Positions 33,600 through 41,809 of a DNA stretch of 64,000 nt are shown piece after piece. The DNA is from a virus. The notes under the pieces are model-generated. The model saw only the letters and a program-made list of their open reading frames with translations. It was not told the origin of the DNA and ran no database searches. The number at the start of each line of letters is the position of its first letter. Position 1 is the first letter of the stretch. The position numbers and the translations under genes are program-made. The DNA lies in IMG/VR virus record IMGVR_UViG_3300013132_002633, positions 1-64,000 of that record; one strand, written 5' to 3'.

Positions 33600-33628
33600 T
33601 TGACACGTTAAAAATAATGTGTTATTAT
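33600..33628 (+). promoter_or_regulatory. sigma70-like promoter TTGACA-N17-TATTAT
   Basis: Consensus -35 at 33600-33605 and TATTAT at 33623-33628, 17-base spacer, 25 bases before the secreted protein's ATG at 33653. Confidence 0.75.
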
Positions 33629-33652
33629 CACTCTGTTAAAAAAAGATAAATT

Positions 33653-34012
33653 ATGAAAACTTTATTGAGTTTGACACTCGTTGGACTAGTTTTTACCTCA
33701 ACTTCATTGAAAACATTCGCAGGTGATCGTGAATGGGCTACCGTTGGAAAAGTATTAACTGGAGTAGCAGCTGTACATGTGATTGATAGAATTGTAAATC
33801 CGCCACAACCTGTAGTTGTTTATCATCAACCTGTAATAGTACAACATCCTACGACTGTAATTGTGCCGCAACCTGTTGTTATTCAACCTACACCAGTTGT
33901 TTACGTTTCATCTCCGATTTATTATCAAACAGCGCCGGTTGTAATGTATGGTCCGATATGTCCACCACATTATTATTATAGAACATATCGACCGATTCAT
34001 CATTTTCATTAA
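33653..34012 (+). CDS. Small secreted Pro/Val/Tyr/His-rich protein
   Basis: 119 residues. Signal peptide MKTLLSLTLVGLVFTSTSLK then TFAG with likely cleavage before or after Gly24. A short helical stretch (EWATVGKVLTGVAAVHVIDR) is followed by ~70 residues of repeated QPVV/TPVV/SPI units rich in Pro, Val, Tyr, ending YYYRTYRPIHHFH. It is a single-gene unit with its own strong promoter and terminator, so it is probably made early and in quantity and exported to the periplasm or cell surface. The helical motif resembles small secreted proteins I associate with bacterial genomes, suggesting host origin. Superinfection exclusion is possible but not shown. Confidence 0.65.
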   Translation: MKTLLSLTLVGLVFTSTSLKTFAGDREWATVGKVLTGVAAVHVIDRIVNPPQPVVVYHQPVIVQHPTTVIVPQPVVIQPTPVVYVSSPIYYQTAPVVMYGPICPPHYYYRTYRPIHHFH

Positions 34013-34033
34013 TTTTTAATTAAAAAATCCACA

Positions 34034-34060
34034 CCGTCAGAGAAATCTGACGGTTTTTTT
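34034..34060 (+). terminator. Rho-independent terminator
   Basis: CCGTCAG (34034-34040) pairs with CTGACGG (34047-34053), six-base loop, then T7. Confidence 0.88.
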
Positions 34061-34070
34061 ATTTTGAGGA

Positions 34071-34098
34071 TTGACATTGTAAAAAATCGTAGTAAGAT
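34071..34098 (+). promoter_or_regulatory. sigma70-like promoter TTGACA-N16-TAAGAT
   Basis: TTGACA at 34071-34076, TAAGAT at 34093-34098, directly after the terminator and before the MoxR-like gene at 34117. Confidence 0.65.
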
Positions 34099-34116
34099 GA
34101 TATCACAATATAAATT

Positions 34117-35088
34117 ATGAAAAACAACAAGTCTACGGTTAATCTCACTGTTTCGTCATCCGACATCAAGAAGATTCTAGAAACATCTAGTACTCTTCGT
34201 CCGTCAACTTTGATTATGGATGATCTAAAGTGGAAATATATGGTTCGATCCACACTACGTGGTAAGAATATTCTGCTTCTTGGTCCTACTGGATGTGGTA
34301 AAACTCTTGCAGCGCAAACTGTTGCAAAAGTTCTTGGTAAAGAAGCTTCATTTTTCTATTTTAACTTGGGAGCAACTCAAGATGCACGATCTTCGCTAAT
34401 TGGCAATACACATTTTGATAAGAATACTGGTACTCTATTTAAGGAATCTAGTTTTGTTAAGGCTATTCGTACTCCAAATGCAATCGTACTTCTTGATGAA
34501 ATTAGTCGCGCACATCATGACGGTGTAAATATTCTCATGACTGTTCTGGACGATTTGCAACGTTATCTTCGATTGGATGAAAAAGATGATAATGAAGTTG
34601 TAAAGGTTGCTGACGGTGTTACTTTTATTGCTACAGCGAACGTTGGCAATGAATATACGGCTACCCGTGTCATGGATCGTGCTCTACTTAGTCGATTTCC
34701 AGTAAAAATTGAAATGAGTCCTCTTGATGTAGATAACGAATACAATCTCCTAAAATCCCGATTTAACATCAATGATGATAATCAACTACATACGTTGAAA
34801 TCGATTTGTGAAATCTCTGATCATACTCGTAAACAGATAAAGCAGGAAGATAGTAAATTGACTAATTTTATTCCTACTCGTACCACGGTTGAAATTGCTG
34901 AACTTATTGTTGACGGTTTTAATCTTGTGGAAATTGCAGAAACTACCATTTATCCCAACTTTAGTGAAGATGGCGGCGTAGACAGTGAACGCACTTACAT
35001 CAAACAGTTGGTACAAAAGTATGTAAAGGTTGAGGCTAAGGAAAGCCTATTCAACGATCCGTTGAAGAGTGATCAACCTCCTTTTTAA
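34117..35088 (+). CDS. MoxR/CobS-type AAA+ ATPase
   Basis: 323 residues. AAA+ core with Walker A LLLGPTGCGKT (G56-T63), Walker B IVLLDEISRAH (~residue 122), sensor-1 FIATANVGNEYT and the arginine-finger region MDRALLSRFPVKIEM. This belongs to the MoxR-like group often labelled CobS in phages, where it is a chaperone-like ATPase and not a cobalamin enzyme. It is 19 bases upstream of a VWA-domain gene, the normal partner of MoxR ATPases. Codon use is of the CGT/CTT type seen in highly expressed early genes here. Substrate is unknown. Confidence 0.85.
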   Translation: MKNNKSTVNLTVSSSDIKKILETSSTLRPSTLIMDDLKWKYMVRSTLRGKNILLLGPTGCGKTLAAQTVAKVLGKEASFFYFNLGATQDARSSLIGNTHFDKNTGTLFKESSFVKAIRTPNAIVLLDEISRAHHDGVNILMTVLDDLQRYLRLDEKDDNEVVKVADGVTFIATANVGNEYTATRVMDRALLSRFPVKIEMSPLDVDNEYNLLKSRFNINDDNQLHTLKSICEISDHTRKQIKQEDSKLTNFIPTRTTVEIAELIVDGFNLVEIAETTIYPNFSEDGGVDSERTYIKQLVQKYVKVEAKESLFNDPLKSDQPPF

Positions 35089-35107
35089 TAATTAACCAAA
35101 ATATAAA

Positions 35108-37267
35108 ATGAGCAATCATAGTGATTTCTGGATGACAGAATACGATGATTGGGATTTTATTGAAGATCCCACATTGTCGGAAAATGTTGTCGGCGTAGAT
35201 GATTCTGTTGATGACGGTGAAGACGAAAATGTTCTTCAGTCTGAACGTACTCGTAAACTAATTCGTCTATCGTCTGCACGCCGAGCTGTAGCAAATTATG
35301 TTGCTATTCTCACCAATAAAAATGTGCCTGTAATGTTTAATGACAGTAATGTAAATTGTACTGATGGTACTGTTGTGTATTTGAGTAGCGATATTACCAA
35401 AAAGAATAATTTTGATGTTGCTGTTGGACTAGCCTTACATGAGGGTAGTCACATTAAGTATAGTGATTTTGAACTGTTTAAGACGGTTTGGATGAAGGTA
35501 CCTCGTAGTATCTACAACTATACGGAAAAACTAAATATCAGTAAGGACACGGTTGGTACTGTGTGTAAAGATATCTACAACTATGTTGAGGATCGGTACA
35601 TTGATTATACTGTACATGAAAATGCTCCTGGATATCGTGGATATTATGATGCGTTGTACGACGCTTATTTTAACTCCAAGGTAATTACAGACGCATTGCA
35701 GAGTGATCTCTACAAGACACCTAGTGTAGAGTCATACATGTTTCGTATTATTAATCTAACCAATTCAAATACAAATCTACGGGTTTTGCCAGGTCTATAT
35801 GATATCGCAAAGATTCTAGATTTGAGTAATATTAAGCGTCTAGAAAAACCTTCTGATAGGCTTGAGGTAGCATTTATGATTGCTGAAATTGTATTCAAAA
35901 ATGTAACCGAGGCTGATGATCTACTTAAGACCAAGACTTCATCTGGTGAATCGGGTGAGGAAGGTTCTGATAGCGGTGACCCAAAAAATCAAGCTGGTCA
36001 AGATGGTGAGTCTGAATCTGTTGGTATTACTGTTGAACAAAATTCAAATAACACCGGTCAGTCAAATAGTGTAAATTCATCTTCAAATTCATCTAACTTG
36101 GATGATATTCTTGGAGGTACTGAATCTACGGTGAAGACTACCCAAAGCGATCAAATTATTGATAACATTGGTGAAGATAAAAAAGTCAGCAAAACCAAGC
36201 TATCAAAGATCAAGAAGGCTTTTGAAAAGCAAAAAGATTTCTTGAAGGGAACCATTAAAAAGAAGAAGGTTACCAAGAAAGAAAAAGATCTTCTGGATAT
36301 TCTTGAAAAGAGCAAGGTTGAGATCGTAGATGTTGCTCAAGATTATGCTAAAAATTACGGATTAATTGGCGGCGTTGAATGTGTAGTTGTAAAGAACATG
36401 ACTAAGGAACTTTTAATGTCGAATGAATGTCCAATGTATATTGGGGAGAACAATCCAGGTACATACAATCGTCATCTTGCGAATGTAAACGCTGGTATTA
36501 TTATGGGTACCAAGCTGGGTCGTCGTCTACAAATTCGTAACGAAGTTAATACACATAAGTTCTCACGTCGTTATACAGGAAAGCTAGACAAACGATTGAT
36601 TCACGAACTTGGATTTAGCGATGAAAATATTTTCTATACAACTCTTACTGAGAAGTATAAAAAGATTAATTTTCACATTAGTGTGGATGCTAGTTCAAGT
36701 ATGCATGGAAATAAGTGGGACAAGGCAATTCGTCTATGTGTTGCTCTCGCTAAGGCCGCATCTATGTTAGATAATGTAAATCTTACTATTAGTTTTAGAA
36801 CAACTACTGGTAAAAATCCATATATCTTGGTTGGATATGATTCTAAGGTAGATAAGTTCAGCAAAATTCGTAATCTATTTCCATATCTAACTGCAGCTGC
36901 GGTAACTCCAGAAGGATTGTGTTTCGAGGCTATCATGAATCATCTACCAAATTGTTCGGATGATACAAATAGTTATTTTATAAATCTAAGCGATGGTGAA
37001 CCATTCTTTTCATATAACATTGGAACAAACATTGTGAATTATTCGGGGCCATCTGCTGCGGCTCATACACAAAAACAAGTAAATAAAATTCGTAATGCTG
37101 GATACAATGTAATTAGTTATTTTATTGCAGATGGTTACACTAATCCTGCCAGCAGAGATTTATTTAGTAAGATGTATGGCAATGATTCTAATTTCATCAA
37201 TGTGGACAACATTGTACAAATTGCCGGTACTCTTAATAAAAAGATGATGGAATCACTTGACACTTAA
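35108..37267 (+). CDS. VWA-domain protein with HExxH motif, partner of MoxR ATPase (CobT-like)
   Basis: 719 residues. An N-terminal ~250-residue domain contains ALHEGSH (H111, E112, H115), a zinc metallopeptidase-type HExxH, followed by YVEDRYIDY which can supply the third ligand. Residues ~275-345 are an acidic Ser/Gly/Asn linker (SGEEGSDSGDPKNQAGQDGE). From ~510 a von Willebrand A domain has MIDAS residues DASSS (527-531) and LSDGEP. MoxR-VWA pairs remodel or activate protein complexes. The combination of protease-like N-domain and VWA in one chain suggests ATP-driven substrate handling by the complex. The last codons hold the -35 of the next promoter. Confidence 0.8.
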   Translation: MSNHSDFWMTEYDDWDFIEDPTLSENVVGVDDSVDDGEDENVLQSERTRKLIRLSSARRAVANYVAILTNKNVPVMFNDSNVNCTDGTVVYLSSDITKKNNFDVAVGLALHEGSHIKYSDFELFKTVWMKVPRSIYNYTEKLNISKDTVGTVCKDIYNYVEDRYIDYTVHENAPGYRGYYDALYDAYFNSKVITDALQSDLYKTPSVESYMFRIINLTNSNTNLRVLPGLYDIAKILDLSNIKRLEKPSDRLEVAFMIAEIVFKNVTEADDLLKTKTSSGESGEEGSDSGDPKNQAGQDGESESVGITVEQNSNNTGQSNSVNSSSNSSNLDDILGGTESTVKTTQSDQIIDNIGEDKKVSKTKLSKIKKAFEKQKDFLKGTIKKKKVTKKEKDLLDILEKSKVEIVDVAQDYAKNYGLIGGVECVVVKNMTKELLMSNECPMYIGENNPGTYNRHLANVNAGIIMGTKLGRRLQIRNEVNTHKFSRRYTGKLDKRLIHELGFSDENIFYTTLTEKYKKINFHISVDASSSMHGNKWDKAIRLCVALAKAASMLDNVNLTISFRTTTGKNPYILVGYDSKVDKFSKIRNLFPYLTAAAVTPEGLCFEAIMNHLPNCSDDTNSYFINLSDGEPFFSYNIGTNIVNYSGPSAAAHTQKQVNKIRNAGYNVISYFIADGYTNPASRDLFSKMYGNDSNFINVDNIVQIAGTLNKKMMESLDT

Positions 37268-37285
37268 TTATAAATGTGTTATAAT
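37257..37285 (+). promoter_or_regulatory. Perfect consensus promoter TTGACA-N17-TATAAT
   Basis: -35 at 37257-37262 overlaps the end of the VWA gene, -10 at 37280-37285. It drives the small gene at 37338, which also has a strong AAGGAG ribosome binding site. Confidence 0.85.
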
Positions 37286-37337
37286 AACTTAGAAGAATAG
37301 TTTTTAAAAAAATAAACAATAATAAGGAGAAATAAAT

Positions 37338-37718
37338 ATGAAAAAGACGGATCGTAAAAACAAAACAAATCTAACTGTAAAGTGGCCTAAAAACATCTTT
37401 ACAATCAAAGAACTGAATGCTGCAAATCCTGAGTTTGTAGAAATTACACTTCGTGTTCGACTTAAGAAGGCAATCGAATCGGGTGAAGTAAACGAAATGG
37501 GTGTTCTACACAATGGTAAGGGGCGTCCAACTATTATGTTTGTGTGTGGTAATCCAACAGCAAACCATATTGAAGAAGCTAAATCCAGAGAAGTACTTCT
37601 AAAGGAAGGATTGACTGTTAGCGTGGCTAAAATTGATTCAACCAATTCAACTACGAATAACAATGAAAATACAGTTATTGTGGTTAACGTTGATACTGAA
37701 AAAACTGCAACCGTTTAA
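37338..37718 (+). CDS. Small early protein, possible winged-helix fold
   Basis: 126 residues behind the strongest promoter in the window and an AAGGAG site ten bases before the ATG. The body, FTIKELNAANPEFVEITLRV with GVLHNGKGRPTIMFVCG, reads like a compact helix-turn-helix with a beta wing ending in a KGRP turn, and the N-terminus is very basic. The tail is Thr/Asn-rich. High early expression and small size fit a DNA-binding or host-takeover protein, but function is unproven. Confidence 0.65.
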   Translation: MKKTDRKNKTNLTVKWPKNIFTIKELNAANPEFVEITLRVRLKKAIESGEVNEMGVLHNGKGRPTIMFVCGNPTANHIEEAKSREVLLKEGLTVSVAKIDSTNSTTNNNENTVIVVNVDTEKTATV

Positions 37719-37749
37719 TTTATAACAAAATATATAAATTATATGTAAT

Positions 37750-37780
37750 GCCGTACATTTAAAAGGTGTACGGCGTTTCT
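37750..37780 (+). terminator. Hairpin terminator (weak T-tail)
   Basis: GCCGTACA (37750-37757) pairs perfectly with TGTACGGC (37767-37774), then GTTTCTATTT. Confidence 0.65.
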
Positions 37781-37787
37781 ATTTATA
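37780..37787 (+). promoter_or_regulatory. TATTTATA box, candidate late promoter
   Basis: Immediately after the hairpin and nine bases before the ATG at 37797. Confidence 0.5.
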
Positions 37788-37796
37788 TAATATTAT

Positions 37797-38024
37797 ATGG
37801 CAACTAAAAACAAAATACTGTTATATTTGGATAAAAAAGGAAAACATTTTATTGTATACGATGAAAAAGATTTACTGGAATTAAAAATTCCTGTAGAATA
37901 TGTAGACAACGGTACTAACAAGTACATAGATACCATGAAAGAAAAGTGGGAAATACAAAAAGTTAATTCTTCAAAAAATAAATTGACTTTGGAATTTAAA
38001 TTGATCAATAGAAAGACGGAATAA
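37797..38024 (+). CDS. Small protein of unknown function
   Basis: 75 residues, Lys/Asp/Glu-rich with alternating beta-type pattern (ILLYLDKKGKHFIVYDEKD). No membrane segment or motif. The stop is one base before the ATG of the next gene, so the two are probably co-translated from the TATTTATA box. Confidence 0.6.
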   Translation: MATKNKILLYLDKKGKHFIVYDEKDLLELKIPVEYVDNGTNKYIDTMKEKWEIQKVNSSKNKLTLEFKLINRKTE

Positions 38025-38025
38025 A

Positions 38026-39210
38026 ATGGATATTTTACAAGAGTTTTTTGGCATAGAATCATTTGATTTTGAAACTAATAAAAAAAGGTTGGTGGATAAT
38101 TTAAATAAATTAAAGGCTATGTCGGTTGAAGAACAAACTTTTTACAAAAAATGGCAAGAAATACAATTATACTCAGATTGTTCATCTAAGGCTAATATTG
38201 TAAAAGCTAAGATATGGACACCAACTGATTTTGAAGACGAATCTTTAACAGTATCGGAAATTGTACAATGCAATCCAACATTGGTACACGTTGATAATAA
38301 AATGCTAAATGATGATTGGACTATGTTACGTGTATTTGGTCATACAATGAGTTTTGATCAAACTCCAGGCAGATTTTTAAAATTTTTGGTCACCGATGGT
38401 AATGTGGATAATCCACGATATATTGGAGTAATAAGTGTTTCTAGCGATGTTATTGCTATAAATGATCGTGACACATATATTGGATGGTCAACTGATAATA
38501 AGATAAAAGATAAAAAGTTGGCTCATAGTGCAATTGGTAGTTGTATAATGAGTACACAACCAATTGGATATAACTTTCTAGGAGGTAAATTGGTTGCTGC
38601 GATGATTACTACATCTACGGTAAGAAATATATGGAAGTCTCTATATAATCAAACTCTTGTGGGAATGACTACGACATCATTGTATGGTAGTTATAGTATG
38701 TATAATAGCTTAAAATGGTGGCACAAGTGTGGATCTAGTGCTGGTAAGATTGCAATTAAACCAGATGAAGATATTTATAAAATTTGGCACGAATGGGTAA
38801 AAGAAAATTGTAGTGAAAAATATGACAATGCTATGACGCAAAAAGAGGGTGTTTCTGGGCCTGTAACAGGAGCCAAATCCAGAGTCATATCAATGATTTT
38901 CAATAAGTGTGGAATTAAACAAAGTGCATATCAACATGGATACGAACGAGGTGTATATTACAGTTGTTTTTATGAAAACACCAAAGAGTATCTTCAAAAT
39001 AAGATCAATGATGAGCAGTTGAAGATGAAAGAACTATTTAAAAATGATACCAAGGGTGTAACTGATTGGTGGAAGCCAAAGGCTATAGAAAGATATAAAA
39101 AATTAAAGTCAGAGGGCAATTTAAAAACAACCGTTCATTTTTATAATAAAATGATTGGTATGTCTTATGAAGAAGCTAAGGAAAATTTCTTTAAAGAAGT
39201 TGGACGATAG
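38026..39210 (+). CDS. DUF4338/DruA- or Mom-like protein of unknown function
   Basis: 394 residues. The middle (PRYIGVISVSSDVIAINDRD, YIGWSTDNKI, YNFLGGKLVAAMIT, LVGMTTTSLYGSYSMYN) has the GNAT-like pattern found in DUF4338 proteins, a family that includes DruA of the Druantia defence system and phage proteins, and in Mom-type DNA modifiers. The C-terminal third (FNKCGIKQSAYQHGYERGVY) is conserved-looking and basic. In a phage it might modify DNA or counter host defence; this is inference. It follows the 75-residue gene by one base and ends where the UVDE promoter starts. Uses TAG as stop. Confidence 0.5.
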   Translation: MDILQEFFGIESFDFETNKKRLVDNLNKLKAMSVEEQTFYKKWQEIQLYSDCSSKANIVKAKIWTPTDFEDESLTVSEIVQCNPTLVHVDNKMLNDDWTMLRVFGHTMSFDQTPGRFLKFLVTDGNVDNPRYIGVISVSSDVIAINDRDTYIGWSTDNKIKDKKLAHSAIGSCIMSTQPIGYNFLGGKLVAAMITTSTVRNIWKSLYNQTLVGMTTTSLYGSYSMYNSLKWWHKCGSSAGKIAIKPDEDIYKIWHEWVKENCSEKYDNAMTQKEGVSGPVTGAKSRVISMIFNKCGIKQSAYQHGYERGVYYSCFYENTKEYLQNKINDEQLKMKELFKNDTKGVTDWWKPKAIERYKKLKSEGNLKTTVHFYNKMIGMSYEEAKENFFKEVGR

Positions 39211-39212
39211 TC

Positions 39213-39241
39213 TTGATTTATTGTAAAGTTTGTGTTATCAT
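39213..39241 (+). promoter_or_regulatory. sigma70-like promoter TTGATT-N17-TATCAT
   Basis: -35 at 39213-39218, -10 at 39236-39241. The expected transcript start coincides with the ATG at 39248, so the mRNA may be leaderless. Confidence 0.6.
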
Positions 39242-39247
39242 AGATTT

Positions 39248-40159
39248 ATGAAAAAATCACTTTGTTGTATTTCTCTAAAACTGCAAGAATCTGGTGTTAA
39301 GGCTAATACCATGACTAAAACTCGTTTTCTTCTGTTGGAAAGAAACGACGCGGTAAATATTGTTTCAAAACGAACACTTAATAATGTTACTGTAACAAAA
39401 AAAATATTGTCGTATTGTGCTGGAAAAAACTGGAATTATCGTATTTCCAGCGATTTGTTTCCACTAGCAACGCTTCCTGAAGCAAAATTGTCATTTGACA
39501 TTCTGCCAGATAAAAATTCTATATACAACGAATTTAAAACTGCATCGGATATTATCAAACAGAACAATATTCGGTGTAGTACACATCCAGATCAATTTGT
39601 TGTGCCAGCTAGCGGAAATAGTTCGGTTGTAGAAAAATCTATAATTGAATTGAAGTCACATGCGACTGTAATGGATTTGTTTGGTTTGCCACAATCTTAT
39701 GAGGCTCCTATCAACATTCATATGAACTGTTATAAAGGTAATCTAAAAGACATCGCATTGCGTTTTATTGATGTGTATAAAGCATTACCACATAATGTGA
39801 GGTCTAGACTGGTACTTGAGAACGAAGATAAAGGTAATAGCTGGAATGTTGAACAGTTACATGAGTATATTTACATGAACACCGGAATTCCGATTACACA
39901 TGATAATTTACACTATCGTTGTAATCCGGGCAAATTATCTGCTAAAGAAGCAACTAAACTAGCATGTTCTACTTGGGGCAAGTATCGACCACTATTTCAT
40001 TTTAGTGATAACGATGTTACAAACAGTAATCCACGTGCTCATGCGGATTATGTTTCTAGCATTCCAACTGAATATGCAAATTTAGATGTAGACTTTGAAT
40101 TTGAGTTCAAGGCTAAAGATTATGCTTTAGAAAAAGCTGAAAAAGACTTTGGAATATAA
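39248..40159 (+). CDS. uvsE: UV damage endonuclease (UVDE)
   Basis: 303 residues from ATG 39248. TIM-barrel nuclease of the UvsE/UVDE family that nicks 5' of cyclobutane dimers and 6-4 photoproducts. Recognisable parts: YCAGKNWNYRISSDLFPLAT, CSTHPDQFVVPASG, INIHMNCYKGN, LVLENEDKGNSW, ITHDNLHYRCNPG and PLFHFSDND, supplying the His/Glu/Asp metal ligands. It gives the phage repair of UV damage independent of the host and fits a sunlit habitat. Codon use is of the CGT-rich early type. It has its own promoter. Confidence 0.9.
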   Translation: MKKSLCCISLKLQESGVKANTMTKTRFLLLERNDAVNIVSKRTLNNVTVTKKILSYCAGKNWNYRISSDLFPLATLPEAKLSFDILPDKNSIYNEFKTASDIIKQNNIRCSTHPDQFVVPASGNSSVVEKSIIELKSHATVMDLFGLPQSYEAPINIHMNCYKGNLKDIALRFIDVYKALPHNVRSRLVLENEDKGNSWNVEQLHEYIYMNTGIPITHDNLHYRCNPGKLSAKEATKLACSTWGKYRPLFHFSDNDVTNSNPRAHADYVSSIPTEYANLDVDFEFEFKAKDYALEKAEKDFGI

Positions 40160-40172
40160 TTAATCAAACTTG

Positions 40173-40201
40173 TTGACTGACTCAAGTGTATGTGTTAATA
40201 T
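40173..40201 (+). promoter_or_regulatory. sigma70-like promoter TTGACT-N17-TAATAT
   Basis: -35 at 40173-40178, -10 at 40196-40201; a 50-base leader with AAGGA precedes the ATG at 40255. Confidence 0.65.
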
Positions 40202-40254
40202 TAATTTAAGTTAGCGAACAACTAACGAAACAAAAAAATAAAAGGAAAATAAAT

Positions 40255-40458
40255 ATGTATACTCGTACAAATACTCGTAACAAGACTAACTTCGTAGGCC
40301 ATAATTCAACTGGCGTTGAGCTTTATCTCTCTACTCCTCTTGCTGGAGCTAAGAAGGCCGCACGTTTGACTCTACGAACTGGCGAAGCTCGTATTGATTT
40401 GAATGGTCGTCAAATCAAAGCGCTTCGTGACGTGCTAGCCACTGGATACAAGGCTTAA
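40255..40458 (+). CDS. Small basic protein of unknown function
   Basis: 67 residues, Arg/Lys/Thr-rich, with strands VELYLSTPLAG and ARLTLRTGEARIDLNG and a C-terminal helix RQIKALRDVLATG. Codons are CGT/CTT/GCT-rich, unlike the AT-rich neighbours, implying strong expression. It has its own promoter and AAGGA ribosome binding site. A DNA- or RNA-binding role is possible, the family is not recognised. Confidence 0.65.
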   Translation: MYTRTNTRNKTNFVGHNSTGVELYLSTPLAGAKKAARLTLRTGEARIDLNGRQIKALRDVLATGYKA

Positions 40459-40468
40459 TTGTTATCGA

Positions 40469-40726
40469 ATGAACGAAACTCATAATATGGGTTTGATGTG
40501 GTTGATACTAATAATATCAACCACATTTTCTTTTGTATCAATATTTTTATTCATACGTTTATTAAAAAAGACGGATGATAATTTTATATCGATATCGGAT
40601 AATATTGTTTTACTGAACGAAAAACTAACATCTGTTTTAAAAGAAGTTGAATTGTTAAAACGTAACTATAGAATCATTAATAATGAAGTCAAAGAAAAAA
40701 GACATTCCGATAAAAACAAAAATTAG
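40469..40726 (+). CDS. Small membrane protein with coiled coil
   Basis: 85 residues. One N-terminal membrane helix (LMWLILIISTTFSFVSIFLF, ~9-28) followed by a charged heptad-like helix (LNEKLTSVLKEVELLKRNY). This layout occurs in spanins, holin-associated and other small phage membrane proteins; nothing more specific can be said. It overlaps the next gene by 44 bases. Confidence 0.6.
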   Translation: MNETHNMGLMWLILIISTTFSFVSIFLFIRLLKKTDDNFISISDNIVLLNEKLTSVLKEVELLKRNYRIINNEVKEKRHSDKNKN

Positions 40727-41159
40727 AGGACTTTTTGATCATATAAATCATATACGTGAAATTAAAGATCAAAATTATTATATAAGCTTGTCCGATGAAG
40801 AACGTAAATCGTTTAACAAGTATATGATAATACGAATATTAAGTATGGATGTTAATTTGATTGAAGAAATGTCGATACTATCAAAATACTTTCAAGTTAT
40901 TCCAGATGAACAGTTTTATAAAGTATTAATTGATATTGTACCGAAAGGTAGAAAATTCTGTAAATACATAAAAAAGAGTACTGAGAATGTAAATAAAACA
41001 ATATTGGATTGTATATGTAATAAATTTAAAGTGGGTGAAAAAGATGGTATTGATTATTACAATATACTTATTACGACTGAATCTGGTATTAAAGAATTAG
41101 TAACCTTGATTCAAGATTTTGGTTATAGCGAAAAAGAAGTGGAAAAATTATTCGAATAA
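40683..41159 (+). CDS. 62: Clamp loader small subunit, T4 gp62-like
   Basis: 158 residues. The N-terminal LFDHINHIREIKDQNYYISL and FNKYMIIRILSMD, followed by IDIVPKGRKFCKYIKK and GYSEKEVEKLF at the end, match the gp62 family of T4-like phages (T4 gp62 is 187 aa). With gp44 it loads the sliding clamp gp45; neither of those genes lies in this window. The start lies inside the preceding membrane-protein gene, so translation may be coupled. Confidence 0.75.
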   Translation: MKSKKKDIPIKTKIRGLFDHINHIREIKDQNYYISLSDEERKSFNKYMIIRILSMDVNLIEEMSILSKYFQVIPDEQFYKVLIDIVPKGRKFCKYIKKSTENVNKTILDCICNKFKVGEKDGIDYYNILITTESGIKELVTLIQDFGYSEKEVEKLFE

Positions 41160-41161
41160 AT

Positions 41162-41809
41162 ATGAAACAACTTATAGGAATATCCGGATTAGCTAGAAGT
41201 GGAAAAGATTTGTTTACAAGTGTAGCTCAATCAATACTTAAAGAAAATAAAATAACAAGTGAAAAATATGCTTTGGCATATGAATTAAAGAGTGATCTTA
41301 AAGATTTGATCAAATCTAAAACTGGAATAGACGTATTTACAGAAAATGCGGAAGAAAAAAACATCATACGTCCGATGTTAGTTGCATATGGAGACGTAAT
41401 GAGAAAAATAAGTGGTGGAACATATTGGACAAATAAGATTGAACAACGAATTGGCAAAAGTGAATCGGATGTGATTTTTATCACAGATATACGTTACGAT
41501 GTATATCCAAATGACGAATGTACGTGGTTAAAGTATAAACAATGTGGTAAATTAATTCATATTACCAAATTTAAAATGTCACCTGCTCCGTCTAAACGTA
41601 GAATTTCAACCTCAAAACCTGTTAAAATTTACAATGCTGCTCCAAATGAACATGAGTTGTTTAATAATCCAAAAGTAAAAAGTAAAGCGGATTACGCATT
41701 TGAATGGGAAGATTATTCCGATATGATTGGTGATCTAAAGTTAGAAGACCACCCATACATCAGAGATAAAGTTAAAATTGCATTAAAGAATATCAATGTA
41801 TTATCTTAA
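41162..41809 (+). CDS. 1: Deoxynucleoside monophosphate kinase, T4 gp1-like
   Basis: 215 residues. P-loop GLARSGKD at 9-16, followed by an adenylate-kinase-like layout: RPMLVAYGDVMRKISGGTYW for the substrate lid and VIFITDIRYDVYPNDE for the Walker B strand, as in T4 gp1 (241 aa), which phosphorylates dGMP, dTMP and modified dCMP. With nrdJ, dUTPase and the HAD nucleotidase it forms the nucleotide supply set. It is two bases after gp62 and converges with the - strand gene at 41801 (9-base overlap). Confidence 0.75.
   Translation: MKQLIGISGLARSGKDLFTSVAQSILKENKITSEKYALAYELKSDLKDLIKSKTGIDVFTENAEEKNIIRPMLVAYGDVMRKISGGTYWTNKIEQRIGKSESDVIFITDIRYDVYPNDECTWLKYKQCGKLIHITKFKMSPAPSKRRISTSKPVKIYNAAPNEHELFNNPKVKSKADYAFEWEDYSDMIGDLKLEDHPYIRDKVKIALKNINVLS

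Noticed and set aside
34117-37267. Cobalamin biosynthesis genes cobS/cobT
   Set aside because: The ATPase and VWA proteins match the MoxR-VWA pattern; no other corrin genes are present, so the cob names would mislead.
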